A program made the position numbers and the translations under genes. Source: Vibrio alfacsensis (GTDB lineage Bacteria; Pseudomonadota; Gammaproteobacteria; Enterobacterales; Vibrionaceae). From it: 64,000 nt of DNA. The notes under the pieces were generated by a model. That model made no database searches. It was not told the DNA's origin and worked only from the letters and a program-made list of their open reading frames with translations. The stretch spans positions 558,001-622,000 of the forward strand of contig NZ_CP032094.1 of assembly GCF_003544875.1 (NCBI RefSeq). Direction: 5' to 3'. This document shows positions 20,875 through 31,152 of the stretch, one piece after another; the first letter of the stretch is position 1, and the number at the start of each line of letters is the position of its first letter.

Positions 20875-22251
20875 CTATCCTTTAGGGCGATCATTTGGCT
20901 TCACCTTTAAAGTTAGGCCTTTTACGTTGAGAATGGTAACTTGGTCACCTTGTTTTAGGTGGGTGATTTCATCCGTTGTGGCATGCCATAACGCACCGTC
21001 TAATTGAACTCGTCCTGTTCCGTCTACAAAATCGTCACTTACAATAGCCAGGCGGCCAGGGTAGGCCTCAATACCCGTCGTTGCTTTGCGTTTTCGGATG
21101 CGCACCAGTAAGCCAACGGTGATGACGATAAGCGTGACTGAAAATAGAGCAATACCAACGATAAGCGGTATCGCGATTTGGAAACCCGGTAAATCACTAT
21201 CCATAAGAAATACGGAGCCAAGTACAAATGCAACGACGCCTCCAAGCCCTAGTATGCCAAAACTTGGGTTGAATGCTTCCGCGATCATCAGCGCAATACC
21301 GAGCAATAAAAGCCCTAGGCCAACGTAGTTAACGGGCATCATCTGCAAGGCGTACATCGCTAACAGTAAACAGATCCCGCCTAGAACGCCTGGTAGGCCG
21401 ACACCGGGGTTATAAAACTCAAGTAATAGTCCATAAATCCCGATAAGCATGAGAATGTAGGCGACATTAGGATTTGTGATAACTGCCAGTAACTCTGCGC
21501 GCCAATCCGGAATACGCTCAACCCAAATTGGATTTTCGAGTGACAATGTCAGATCTTGATTGTTAACCTTAACGGTCTTGTTGTGTATGGTAGAGATAAG
21601 CTCTTCTGGTGAATTGACGATGTAATCAATGACATTCAGTTCGAGAGCTTCAGTAGCATCTAGACTCGCCGCTTCACTTACTGCTTTTTCTGCCCATTCT
21701 GCATTTCTGCCGTGAAGGCGAGCAAGCCCCTTGATGTAGGCTCTTGCGTCATTGATGACTTTTTTCTCCATTGCCGTTTTTGCGGGCACTTTGTCAGAGT
21801 AATTATTTTCTTCCTTGTCATCATTTGGTTTGGTTGGTTCTTCCCCGTCATCGCTTGACGGCGGGGAGGGTGTACCGCCAAGCGCTACAGGTGTCGCAGC
21901 ACCTAAGTTAGTGGCTTCGGCCATAGCCGCGATGTGACTCGCAAGCAAAATGTAGGTTCCGGCACTGGCTGCTCTCGAGCCAGATGGACCAACCCAAGTG
22001 GCAATAGGGACGGAGGAGGTCGTGATTGAATGTATGATGTCACGCATCGCGCTGTCGAGGCCACCCGGTGTATCCATTTTTAAAATGATCACACTGACGC
22101 CGTTGAGTTGTGCTTCCTCTATCTCACGAACTAAATAGTCGCTCGTTGCAGGGCCAATCGCCCCTTTAATTGGGATAATCCAGATACTGTTGGCGAAAGC
22201 TTGGCTCGCGAATAAGACAAGTGGTAGAAACCAAAACAGGGCGCGCTTCAT
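20875..22251 (-). CDS. NfeD-family membrane-bound serine protease
   Basis: A 458-residue long-form NfeD protein. A signal peptide (cleaved near ASQAFA) is followed by a ClpP-like protease domain with the nucleophile serine in RAASAGTYILLA and the upstream oxyanion loop KMDTPGGLDSAM. A polar insert rich in Asp, Glu, Pro and Lys (about 130-160) interrupts it. Four or five membrane segments (about 235-385) and a C-terminal OB-fold NfeD domain (GRVQLDGALWHAT) complete the protein. It forms an operon with the downstream slipin gene and likely acts in membrane quality control. Confidence 0.92.
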   Translation of the reverse strand: MKRALFWFLPLVLFASQAFANSIWIIPIKGAIGPATSDYLVREIEEAQLNGVSVIILKMDTPGGLDSAMRDIIHSITTSSVPIATWVGPSGSRAASAGTYILLASHIAAMAEATNLGAATPVALGGTPSPPSSDDGEEPTKPNDDKEENNYSDKVPAKTAMEKKVINDARAYIKGLARLHGRNAEWAEKAVSEAASLDATEALELNVIDYIVNSPEELISTIHNKTVKVNNQDLTLSLENPIWVERIPDWRAELLAVITNPNVAYILMLIGIYGLLLEFYNPGVGLPGVLGGICLLLAMYALQMMPVNYVGLGLLLLGIALMIAEAFNPSFGILGLGGVVAFVLGSVFLMDSDLPGFQIAIPLIVGIALFSVTLIVITVGLLVRIRKRKATTGIEAYPGRLAIVSDDFVDGTGRVQLDGALWHATTDEITHLKQGDQVTILNVKGLTLKVKPNDRPKG

Positions 22252-22302
22252 TCCGTCCTCCTTGTGTGATCACTGGGATTCGTTGAACGGACACTTAAAG
22301 TA

Positions 22303-22326
22303 TATACCCAAGTGGCTTCAAGATGC
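22303..22326. repeat. Dispersed repeat end (TATACCCAAGTG type)
   Basis: These 24 bases match 22 of 24 positions of the right end of the inverted-repeat element at 60833-60904, read on the other strand. No partner inverted end is visible nearby, so this copy is truncated. It lies between the NfeD gene and a small plus-strand frame. Confidence 0.55.
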
Positions 22327-22516
22327 AGGATTGCAACATTTACCTCTTTGACAAGGCCAATTGCTTCAAGGTTTATTGTTTGAGGCTTCGAATGTTTTGA
22401 GAGCAGATCTTAGAACGAGCAAGTATAGGTTTAATTGAGGTTCCTGATAAAAACAGTAAACTACGACAAATAACGTAATCAGGGGTGAAAGCCCTGTTAG
22501 AAATGAGAATGAGACA

Positions 22517-22633
22517 ATGACATTAATTGCTATCAGATTGGTCAAACTGGCCATTATCAGTGCGGTGTTTTTTACTATTTATGATCTGATTGCTTTTGGA
22601 GAAGTGACTTGGATTCAACGCCTTTTCGGCTGA
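22517..22633 (+). CDS. Putative 38-residue membrane peptide
   Basis: A short frame from ATG 22517 to TGA 22631-22633 encodes one strongly hydrophobic helix (LVKLAIISAVFFTIYDLIAF) between a short N-terminus and GEVTWIQRLFG. The composition is typical of small single-pass membrane proteins. A purine-rich GAGAATGAGAC precedes the start. A small hairpin (CAGGG...CCCTG, about 22479-22497) lies just upstream. Not recognised; it could be chance. Confidence 0.4.
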   Translation: MTLIAIRLVKLAIISAVFFTIYDLIAFGEVTWIQRLFG

Positions 22634-22788
22634 TGCTCCATATCTTCACTTAGATATTATTTACAAGCAATGCCACAAGTGGTTCGTTCTAGTGCGACTG
22701 GTGGTATTGCCTAAACGCAGAGTCAACGAGGCGGATAGCCCTTACTTTCTGTTTGAAGCGTTATGTTTGACCCTGCGTGTTAAGCTTT

Positions 22789-24477
22789 TTAAGAGCTCGT
22801 CTGCAATTCAGGCTCAGATGTGGCAGTATTAACATCAGCCGAGTTTACAATGGCCATTTGAGAACATCGGTCTTGCGCTCGAAATAGGAATTTATCGTAA
22901 CCTGACTTTTTTAAGTCATCACTTGATACCAGCTGTCTGATGATGCTATCGCATTTTTTAATCAGGACTTCTACTTCAACTGCACTCATATTGCTTGGCC
23001 AAGCCCGTGTTAATACTTTAATGATATTAATACAAACCGTACGAAGTAGAGGACATCTTGAGCGAAGTTCGATCAGCGCATCAAGTAAGGATTGATAATC
23101 GTCCTCGCTGGCTCTAATTTTTTTGTATTGCTCTTCCATCCACTTCTGGCGTTCGGTATTTTCTTTTTCTAATGCTCGACCTAACGTTATTTTGCTCGAT
23201 AAAATGATGTCACTTGAATCAGTTCCTAGCCCCTCGAAACACCATGTCACGGCTTGCGAAAACTCGGTTTCAAAATTCATTTCATGCAGTAGCCATGCAA
23301 GATGGAATTGCGCATAAAAGTGATTAAATGGTTTTCTTTTATACAAATCGCTCAATACTTTAAAAGCGGCAACGTATTGGTTTTCTTCAATCGCAATGTG
23401 TGCGGCAATGAGATCGAGTTCGTCTTTAACTGAGTGATCCGTGGGGCCATTCAGTATCGCTTTATAAAGGCTTTTGGCTTGAGCGAGTAGATCTTGTCTA
23501 CCCTCTAACTTGCGGGTGCAGTACAAAAGAATACGAATAAGATTCAGTTTTGCGTACATGTTGTTTCGATAAGTGTCCTTATTGATTTCCATGTAAGCGT
23601 GGTAGTGTTGTAATGCTGATAAATAATCGTTTTCCGCTAAGCATAAGTTTACGATGACCAGTTCGCGTTCTGAGTTACCCTCAACCAACTTGTTTGCCAA
23701 AGCTAAGTGTTTAATGGCTCCCGGTATTTCGCGATTGAGCATGTTGACATTCGCTGCGCAATCACGAACTTCGACGTTATTCGGTGAATTTTCAAGTAAT
23801 TCTCTAACCAGTTCATGCGCCTGTTCGGTGTCACCGAGTGAAACGAGAGTATTCGCAAGGCCGATTTTCGCCCAGTTCACTTCTTTGCGCTCCAGAACAT
23901 TTTCGTAGACCAATTTTGCTTGTTTATGCAGTTGCAAACGAGTCAGAAAGTCTGCGCGAAACTTTTCGATAATAAAGAAATATTCTGGATGGAATGGAGT
24001 GAGATCGTCACAAGCCATCAATCCCGCTTGCGAATCGTTTTGAAGTTCTGCCTCGTAGATCGCCAAAAGCGCGTTTTTACGACGAATGGCGGTCGAGATA
24101 CGTTCTTTTAGTTTGATTGAGTTAAAAGGCTTGAGTAAATATTCATCGGGCTTTAGCTCTATAATTGCACGCACAATAGACGCAGAGCTTTCTCCCGTCA
24201 CGAGGATAAAGATAGTATCGGGTCTGATGAGTTTTAAGTACTTTAGCTCTTCGAATAGCTGTTTACCATTCATCCCTCGACCAAAATTGTAGTCACAAAT
24301 GATCAGGTCAATGCGTTCATTGTGTGCGATTGGTATGGCTAACTTTGCTAGGCGCGCTGTGTAAATACGTTTGTCTGAAAAACCTAATTTAGTCAGCATG
24401 TTACGCAATGTTAGAACGACTATTGGAGCGTCATCAACAATCAAAACATTGTATTCAGATAATGATTTTGTGGTCAT
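22789..24477 (-). CDS. vieB: VieB-like response regulator with TPR region
   Basis: A 562-residue protein. The receiver domain (about 8-135) has all phosphorylation residues: acidic pair in LIVDDAP, phospho-acceptor Asp in LIICDYNFG, Thr in LVTGES and Lys in YLLKPF. The rest is helical with TPR-like repeats (about 170-480). There is no DNA-binding or enzymatic domain. This is the architecture of V. cholerae VieB, which binds and inhibits the partner kinase VieS. It is third in the operon after the vieS- and vieA-like genes, 49 nt from the latter, in the same order as V. cholerae vieSAB. Confidence 0.8.
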   Translation of the reverse strand: MTTKSLSEYNVLIVDDAPIVVLTLRNMLTKLGFSDKRIYTARLAKLAIPIAHNERIDLIICDYNFGRGMNGKQLFEELKYLKLIRPDTIFILVTGESSASIVRAIIELKPDEYLLKPFNSIKLKERISTAIRRKNALLAIYEAELQNDSQAGLMACDDLTPFHPEYFFIIEKFRADFLTRLQLHKQAKLVYENVLERKEVNWAKIGLANTLVSLGDTEQAHELVRELLENSPNNVEVRDCAANVNMLNREIPGAIKHLALANKLVEGNSERELVIVNLCLAENDYLSALQHYHAYMEINKDTYRNNMYAKLNLIRILLYCTRKLEGRQDLLAQAKSLYKAILNGPTDHSVKDELDLIAAHIAIEENQYVAAFKVLSDLYKRKPFNHFYAQFHLAWLLHEMNFETEFSQAVTWCFEGLGTDSSDIILSSKITLGRALEKENTERQKWMEEQYKKIRASEDDYQSLLDALIELRSRCPLLRTVCINIIKVLTRAWPSNMSAVEVEVLIKKCDSIIRQLVSSDDLKKSGYDKFLFRAQDRCSQMAIVNSADVNTATSEPELQTSS

Positions 24478-24526
24478 AATTTGCTGTAGTAAATTCCGTA
24501 ATGTTTCGTCTAGGGACGAGCGAGCA

Positions 24527-25672
24527 TTACTGTAGTAATGCTTTTAGTTCTTCGATTGGAACAGGTTTAGAAGCCACATAGCCTTGGTACAAATCAACGC
24601 CAATCTGACGTAAGTAGGCTAACGTATCTTCATCTTCCACACCCTCAGCCACAGAACGAAGACCGAGTGACTTGGCCAATTGTAAACTTGAAATGGTGAG
24701 TTGTTGGCTCTTGAAGTTTAATAAGGCATTACCAATAAATTGCTGATCGATCTTTAGCTCCGTAAAAGGCAATACGGCTAGTTGGCTCAAAGATGAATAA
24801 CCAGTACCAAAATCATCGATCGCCAAACCAACGCCTTTTAAACGTAGATTTGCAAGGTTTGCTAACGATGTGACGCCGGAGTCATACACCTCGTCTTCCG
24901 TGAGCTCTAACGTAATATATTCTGGTGCAAATTGGTACACGTTACACAGTTCGAAGAAGCGTTCACTCATTGGCACTTTCAGCGATTTTTGGTTCATATT
25001 GATTGAAAGCTGCAAATCACCTTTTAGTAATGTCATGTCTTTTAGTGCATTTTCTAAAACAACCCAGAACAATCTATCTTGTTGATTTTCTTGGTTTAGC
25101 ACGCTTAAAAATGATGCTGGGCTGAGTAAACCTCTATCAGGGTGCTGACAGCGAACCAGTGCCTCAACGCCAATGAGTTCATTGGTACTTACTTTATATT
25201 GAGGTTGATAATGGTTAACGAACCACCCGTTAGTAAATGCGCGTTCTATGTCGTCTTTACTTAACGGTTCATTGATGTAGCCGGTTTTGGTTTGTTTCGT
25301 TTGTTTGTCAAAATCGGTCAAGACTTGCTGAAGTTGCTCACTAGAGATGGGTTTTGCTAATCCCCTAGCAAAATAGTAGCCCGCCGATAGACACATACTG
25401 TAAGTGATGTCGACAACATCTTGATTCATAGCGCTTAGAACGACCACTCCTTTAGGGCGGTTTTCTTCTGGCAGTGTCGAGAGTAAATCTACGCCATTGA
25501 CTCCAGGTAGATTAATATCGCAAAACATGAGATCAATCTCATTCTCTTTGCAGGCTTGTGCGACTTGTGAACCACTGTGTATAGTGGAAATCGTACCTTT
25601 AATATGACGACTCAGTAAAATCTTTAGATTTGTGGCTTGTAAACGATCATCTTCAACAATCAGGATATTCAT
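24527..25672 (-). CDS. vieA: VieA-like response regulator with EAL phosphodiesterase
   Basis: A 381-residue protein: receiver domain (1-120; LIVEDDRLQ, MFCDINLPG, LSAMN, LAKPIS) followed by an EAL domain (about 135-375). EAL active-site residues are present: GVEALVR, SINMNQ, LELTEDE, DDFGTGYSSL, LKIDQ and VAEGVED. It should hydrolyse c-di-GMP to pGpG. V. cholerae VieA has an additional C-terminal LuxR-type helix-turn-helix; here the protein ends shortly after the EAL fold, so a direct DNA-binding role is not expected. Its ATG is immediately followed upstream by the kinase stop. Confidence 0.85.
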   Translation of the reverse strand: MNILIVEDDRLQATNLKILLSRHIKGTISTIHSGSQVAQACKENEIDLMFCDINLPGVNGVDLLSTLPEENRPKGVVVLSAMNQDVVDITYSMCLSAGYYFARGLAKPISSEQLQQVLTDFDKQTKQTKTGYINEPLSKDDIERAFTNGWFVNHYQPQYKVSTNELIGVEALVRCQHPDRGLLSPASFLSVLNQENQQDRLFWVVLENALKDMTLLKGDLQLSINMNQKSLKVPMSERFFELCNVYQFAPEYITLELTEDEVYDSGVTSLANLANLRLKGVGLAIDDFGTGYSSLSQLAVLPFTELKIDQQFIGNALLNFKSQQLTISSLQLAKSLGLRSVAEGVEDEDTLAYLRQIGVDLYQGYVASKPVPIEELKALLQ

Positions 25673-28600
25673 TTAACCGTTCTCACTCACTTGTAGCCAT
25701 ACAGATGTATTGGCGACGATTGTTCTTAATTCTATCAGTAGAGCATCTTTCGCTTGTTGCTCTTGCGGTGTACCGAATAATTTTTCACATTGTAGTGCTT
25801 TCTTTTTTAATGACACTAAATTTAGTACGGCAGCAGAGCCTTTGATTCGATGTGCTATTGATTTCAAGCTTTCTTCATTCGATTCGATTAATGCGATGTC
25901 TGCGCTTAATGCTTCGCAAACGACGATAGCCATTTCCTGTTTTTCGTCATCAGTATATGTACAGAGCCAGTCCTCATCGCTACTCGTTGACAATTCTACA
26001 GATAGGTACTGTTCGCATAATTCTCGTAATCCTTCGAGTGTATAGGGTTTAAATAAAATTTGCTCCATGCCGGATGTCTTCGCTTTTTCGATGACGTTCT
26101 TGGAATTTTCGGCGGTGCAACCCACAATCGGAATTGTAGAGAAACGAGCATCTTTACTTAATTGTTGAGCAAATTGGTAACCACTCAATTCTGGCATATG
26201 ACAATCTGAAATGATAAGACTAACGGGTAGAGCTTGATCACTTTTGTATGTTTGTTCTAGCCAGTTCATCGCTTGTTGAGCACTATTGAAAACAGTGCAA
26301 CGCACGCCGATTTTTTCAAATTGCCTCATAAAGAGTAGGCGGTTAATTGCATCATCATCAACAACCATTACTAGGCTGCTTTTGTTAAGCTCAATATTAT
26401 CCTCGATCAAATCATGCATCGCAGCGTTAATTTCTAACTGCTGATAGATGTAATCCGGATACGTGTTCGAGTAATGGAGTTCTGAAGCAATAATATGATC
26501 TTTTAGTTCACATTCGTCAGAGGTCACTTGCCATGCATTTAACCAACGCTGTATCTGCTTGTCTTCTGTATAGATAGGCCCAAGCCCTGTTAGATCTAGT
26601 AACTGACTAACAAGAGGAATACGGACGTTAACACTTGATCCTTTTCCTAACTGACTTTGAACTTCGATCGTACCCGACATGATTTCTACCAGGCTTTTTA
26701 CAATCGACATTCCTAACCCAGTGCCACCAAATCTGCGACTAACACTTTTGTCACCTTGTACAAAAGGTAAAAATAGGGATTTGAGCTGCTGCTCAGTCAT
26801 ACCGCAGCCGCTATCTGTGACCGCTAGCTGCAACTCATCTTGGCGAACGTGAATGTCGATAGTGATTTGGCCGTTTTCAGTAAACTTCACCGCATTGCTT
26901 ATTAAGTTGTTCATCACTTGGTTGATACGTAACCAATCGAGTTTAACAAAAGCATAAGGAGTAGGCTGCCAATGGGTGATAAATTGAAGCCCTCTCTGTT
27001 GCGATATTTTTTCAAAACTGCGTAAAATCGGGGCAATTTCTTGATATATATTGCCTGATTGAACATCAAGTTGAATTTGGTTTGCTTCAATTTTAGAGAA
27101 GTCGAGAATGTCGCTCACATGCAATTTTAGACGTTCAGCTGATAGCATGGCGTTACGCAACAACTCTCGGTTTTCTTCTCTTTCAAGCTCTGGCTCCAGT
27201 AATTCCATCAACCCAAGAATTGCAGCAATTGGCGTTCTTAATTCATGGCTAACTACCGCTAAAAAGTGATTTCTCGCTTCAATGGCTTGAATAGCTTTTT
27301 TATTTGACTCGTTTAATGCGAGTTGTTTGAGTTTTATTTCGGTAATATCGTCGAAACCGTTAAATTATATTGTTCGCCCTCAATCGGATTGAGTAAGGTT
27401 TGTTTTCGAACTTGGAAATGTTGGTCGCCCAATTGGCAAACAGCCGATGTTTCCATCACATCACTGTGTTTGTCATTTCGAATCAAGCTTAGAATGTGAG
27501 CCCGCTCTGCTTCAGAGATGCTTGTATCTTTGTTACAGCGGGATAAAAGGTTGAGAAAAGGCTTGTTTGCAAGCACTTGTTTATTTTCAGCGTCAGAGAT
27601 CAAGATCATGTTTGGAATTTGATCAAGCACTGAGTTTAACCAGCGGTTTTGTTGTTGGCGAAGTTGAGTCTCGTATTCTTTACGTTTAATCGTTCGCGTT
27701 AGATGGGATGTTCTCAAAATGTAGATGATAAATGCGACCAAAAGAATACACGTACCGACAAGTGCCCAGATGACCACTTTTCCTTTTTCGATCCCATAAT
27801 TTACAGTAACTTTGTCATGTTTTGCTTTTAATTGCTCAAGTTCTGCCTCTGTAGTGATGCTGAGTACAGTGTTGATTAACTTAAGCAATAGTTCGGAGTC
27901 TTTTCTAACTTCCATACCGAGAGGGATTCTCAAGTCGATATCTTGAGGATCGCTAGTTGGTTTAAATTCACTCCCTTGTCCTTGGTAAAATAAATTGTCG
28001 ATCAAGGATTCATTAACAAACGCATGCGATATTTCACCGCGCTTAAATGCATTCATTAATGAACCAAAGTCACGGTAAACGGGTGCTGAGTTGTAATTTT
28101 TGTTCGCCAGAAAGTGCGCATAAAAGTTACCTGATCGATCCAGTATCGCAACTTGGTTTTTTGCGTTATCGTTCAATGATTCTATGTAGCCAAATTTTAA
28201 ATGGCTGAGAGGACGAGAGACTCTGAAATGGCTATGGTCTGTTGCTGCAATATTTCTAGCAGGTAATAGATCGACAAAACCCTCTTTAAGCATCACGTCC
28301 ACGTCTTTACCTTGCGCATCAATGTATTCAAACGTAAGCATACTTTTTTGTTCAAGAAGCTTCATTAAATCATGTACATAGCCTTTCAGTTCACCCGTTT
28401 GAGGATCGAGGTAAGACATAGGATATGAATTGTCACTGATGGTGTAGCGAATGTTTTTTCGCCCACGATGCTCTTCAAGAATTTGGATCATCAATTCATT
28501 GTGTAGGATATTGATGTTAACTTCGATGTCTTCTCGGCTTCGTTTTGAGACTTTTGAATGCTCAATGTATTTATTGATGATTGTCATCAACAGTGGGGCT

Positions 28601-29217
28601 TGTTTAGGGGTGAAAATGGTGACTTCACCTGGCTGCAATCTTTTGTCGTACAGAACTTTTCCGATGAGTTCACCGTTTGCAGTTTTAAACCCATACGAGT
28701 TTAGAGATGAAAGGCCAACGATAGCCGCATCAGTTGCTCCGGATTTAAGCGAAGCAGTTAGCATAGGGGTGCTGTGGGCAGTATGGATGTGTTTAAATCC
28801 GAGAGACTTTATTTGATCGCAGGCACTAGAGTTTTTTACACATACCCATTTGAGGTCTTGCAAAGGTTTGGAAGCGAGTTCAGAGTCTCTTAGCCAGTAA
28901 AGGCGTAGCGTTTGAAAAATAGGTTTTGAATGTAGGAAACGTTGTGCCCGATTTTGGGTGACAACAAACCCTACCGATAGGTCGATTTCACCCATTTCTA
29001 ATGCTGAAAATAGCGTATCGAGATCTTTAAAAGGAACGTATTCCGCTTCTACACCAAGCTCATTGAGCATGGTTTCTGCGTATTCAATGTTGATGCCTTT
29101 TTTTGATTCAATATCCCCCCAATAAGGTAACCAGTTACCATCGAGCACCCCAACTTTTAATGTTCCATTTGTTTCTAGATACTGTTTTTCATGTTCAGTT
29201 AGGAATTCACTGCTCAA
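25673..29217 (-). pseudogene. vieS: VieS-like hybrid sensor histidine kinase, disrupted by a frameshift
   Basis: A BvgS/VieS-type unorthodox kinase of about 1180 residues. Order: two periplasmic SBP_bac_3 sensor domains, one membrane segment (WALVGTCILLVAFIIYIL), PAS, HisKA (H-box VVSHELRTP near 27250), HATPase (NNLISNAVKFTENG, VTDSGCGM, GGTGLGMSIV), receiver (VVDDDAIN, ISDCHMPEL) and a C-terminal Hpt (AHRIKGSAAVL). One base is missing near 27350-27355, in a run of three A on the plus strand: reading GTTTTC restores V-F-D-D-I-T-E. Upstream of 29217 the same frame encodes a signal-peptide-like segment to about 29280, but no ATG, GTG or TTG, so the true start is unclear. Confidence 0.8.
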
Positions 29218-29461
29218 TACATTGAAAGATAAGAAAAAGTAAAATAAATAGATGAGGAATGCGTAACACTGTTTCTTAAAGTCTCAGGGCGGATGATTAA
29301 AAAGGAGCGAAATAGTATAGTTTTCATTAGGTTAGCCAATTGACTTTGTTTGTCCTTTCGACAAGTATTAGTGATGAACAAGGCAGTATTTTATACTTAG
29401 TAAGATGCTGAATTATTGGTTTTTTATTTCGTCTTTCACATAGCACTATATTGGAGTGGAC

Positions 29462-29932
29462 ATGAGTAACCACATTGCCATAATTCGTTGGGATAAAAGC
29501 GAGAGCGAGATATTTACTGACAATCAATATAGCCGTGCACACACATGGGAGTTTGATGGCGGATTAATAGTTCCAGCGTCACCATCGCCTTCCGTTGTGC
29601 CAATTCCTCTTTCTGTATCGGAAAATGTTGACCCAGAGGAAGCATACGTTGCTGCGTTATCTAGTTGCCATATGTTGACGTTTCTTTCTATTGCTGCCAA
29701 ACAGCGTTTTGTCGTTGAGTCATACACAGATAGAGCGGAGGGATTGTTAAGTGAGAGGCAAGATAAGAAAAGTTGGATTTCTAAAGTTATTCTCCATCCA
29801 AAAGTACGTTTTTCTGACGACAAGCAGCCCAGTAAGAAACAGCTAGAGAAAATGCATCATCTCGCTCATGAACATTGTTTTATCGCAAATTCCGTTAAGA
29901 CGGAAATCGAGACCAAAATTTTGATTGATTAA
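29462..29932 (+). CDS. OsmC/Ohr family peroxiredoxin-like protein
   Basis: A 156-residue thiol peroxidase of the OsmC superfamily. The two active cysteines are in ALSSCHMLTFL and HEHCFIANSV, spaced as expected for the long-helix dimeric fold; a glutamate (PEEAYVAAL) lies before the first. The family reduces organic hydroperoxides. ATG 29462 was chosen because GGAG (29453-29456) is 5 nt upstream; GTG 29456 in the same frame overlaps that site. It diverges from the vieS-like gene. Confidence 0.85.
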   Translation: MSNHIAIIRWDKSESEIFTDNQYSRAHTWEFDGGLIVPASPSPSVVPIPLSVSENVDPEEAYVAALSSCHMLTFLSIAAKQRFVVESYTDRAEGLLSERQDKKSWISKVILHPKVRFSDDKQPSKKQLEKMHHLAHEHCFIANSVKTEIETKILID

Positions 29933-30155
29933 CTTAGAACACCGTTTTGTAGCTCAAAAGATTTGAAATATCACTCTAAAGACAGTGAATTGATGAACTA
30001 ATTTAGCGATCTAATTCACAAAACTCTTCTATGACTAATTCTATGAAGTGACTTGTTGTGCTTCAGCGCAAACTTATATTGTTAATGAAGTGTTAAGGTG
30101 AAGATTGGTTAGATTTGGTTAAAGAGCACTTCAACATGGAAGTAAAAGAATCAAA

Positions 30156-31152
30156 TTGTTTTACACGTCATTTATTCAAGATGATGGCCTACCTGAGTTT
30201 GGGCATTTGAACGCGATCCCGAAAGGGCTTCAACTAGACGCATTTCATTACACTAATGAAATGGATAAGCCTGCTTCAAAATGGCGTAAACACTTCGCCT
30301 ACAAGCAGTTCCAATTTGTTTCTGTTACTACGCCTGACTATGTCATTGGTGTTGCGATTGCTGACATTCGCTATCTGGCTTCTGGTTTTTGTTACGTATT
30401 TGATATTAAACGCAATGAGCTGATGCAGCAACAATGGTTGAGGCCGCTAAATATCGGGTACTCAACACAACCATCAAGTTGGTCAAGTTTGGCACAGCTT
30501 GCCAATCACGCTGTTCAGTTTTCAATTCATGAAAGCCATTGGCACATTCAAGTTTCAACAGAATTGCTTAAGGCAGACATTCAGTTAACACCCGCTGAGA
30601 ATAGTTTGCCTTTAATGCTATCCACTCCAACTGGGTATTCAGGTTGGACATATACCCAAAAACACAATGCACTTGAAGTAGAGGGGGAGTTGTTTGTTAA
30701 TGGCGTTCCACAAAACATCAGTCTAGCAACTGGAGGGTACGATTTTTCAGCCGGTTATATGAGGCGAGAAACAAGCTGGCGTTGGGCAAGTATCAATCAT
30801 ATAAGTAACGAACGAAAGATAGGCTTGAACCTTGCGGCAGGAGTCAACGAGACAGGGTTCTGTGAGAATGTATTTTGGGTGGATGGAGAAAGGCACTTAT
30901 TACCCCTGTCGCATTTCAATTTTCCGGCAAGCGCCCAATGCTAGTTGGCAGATTAAATCTCAAGATCTACGAGTGAAGTTGAGCTTTAGCCCTTTAAATC
31001 AGAGGTCGGAGAAAAAGAATCTATGGTTCTTAAAGAGTAACTTTAGACAATACATTGGTCACTTTTCTGGCCATATCATCGATGACCATGGCAAGAAACA
31101 TCATTTGGATCGCGTGGTTGGTCTAACAGAAGATCACTATGCGAAATGGTAA
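30156..31152 (+). pseudogene. DUF2804 family protein, disrupted by a frameshift
   Basis: About 330 residues when joined. The conserved DUF2804 features are visible: FSAGYMRRETSWRWAS followed by GLNLAAGVNETGFCENVFW and the VDGERHLL strand, typical of this lipocalin/hydratase-like beta-rich family. One extra T in the run at 30920-30923 shifts the frame; removing it gives HFNFRQAPNASWQ and continues to a stop at 31150-31152. The start is TTG 30156; ATG 30136 is out of frame. It overlaps the next gene by 7 nt. The function is unknown; a lipid-related role is suggested only by its neighbour. Confidence 0.7.
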
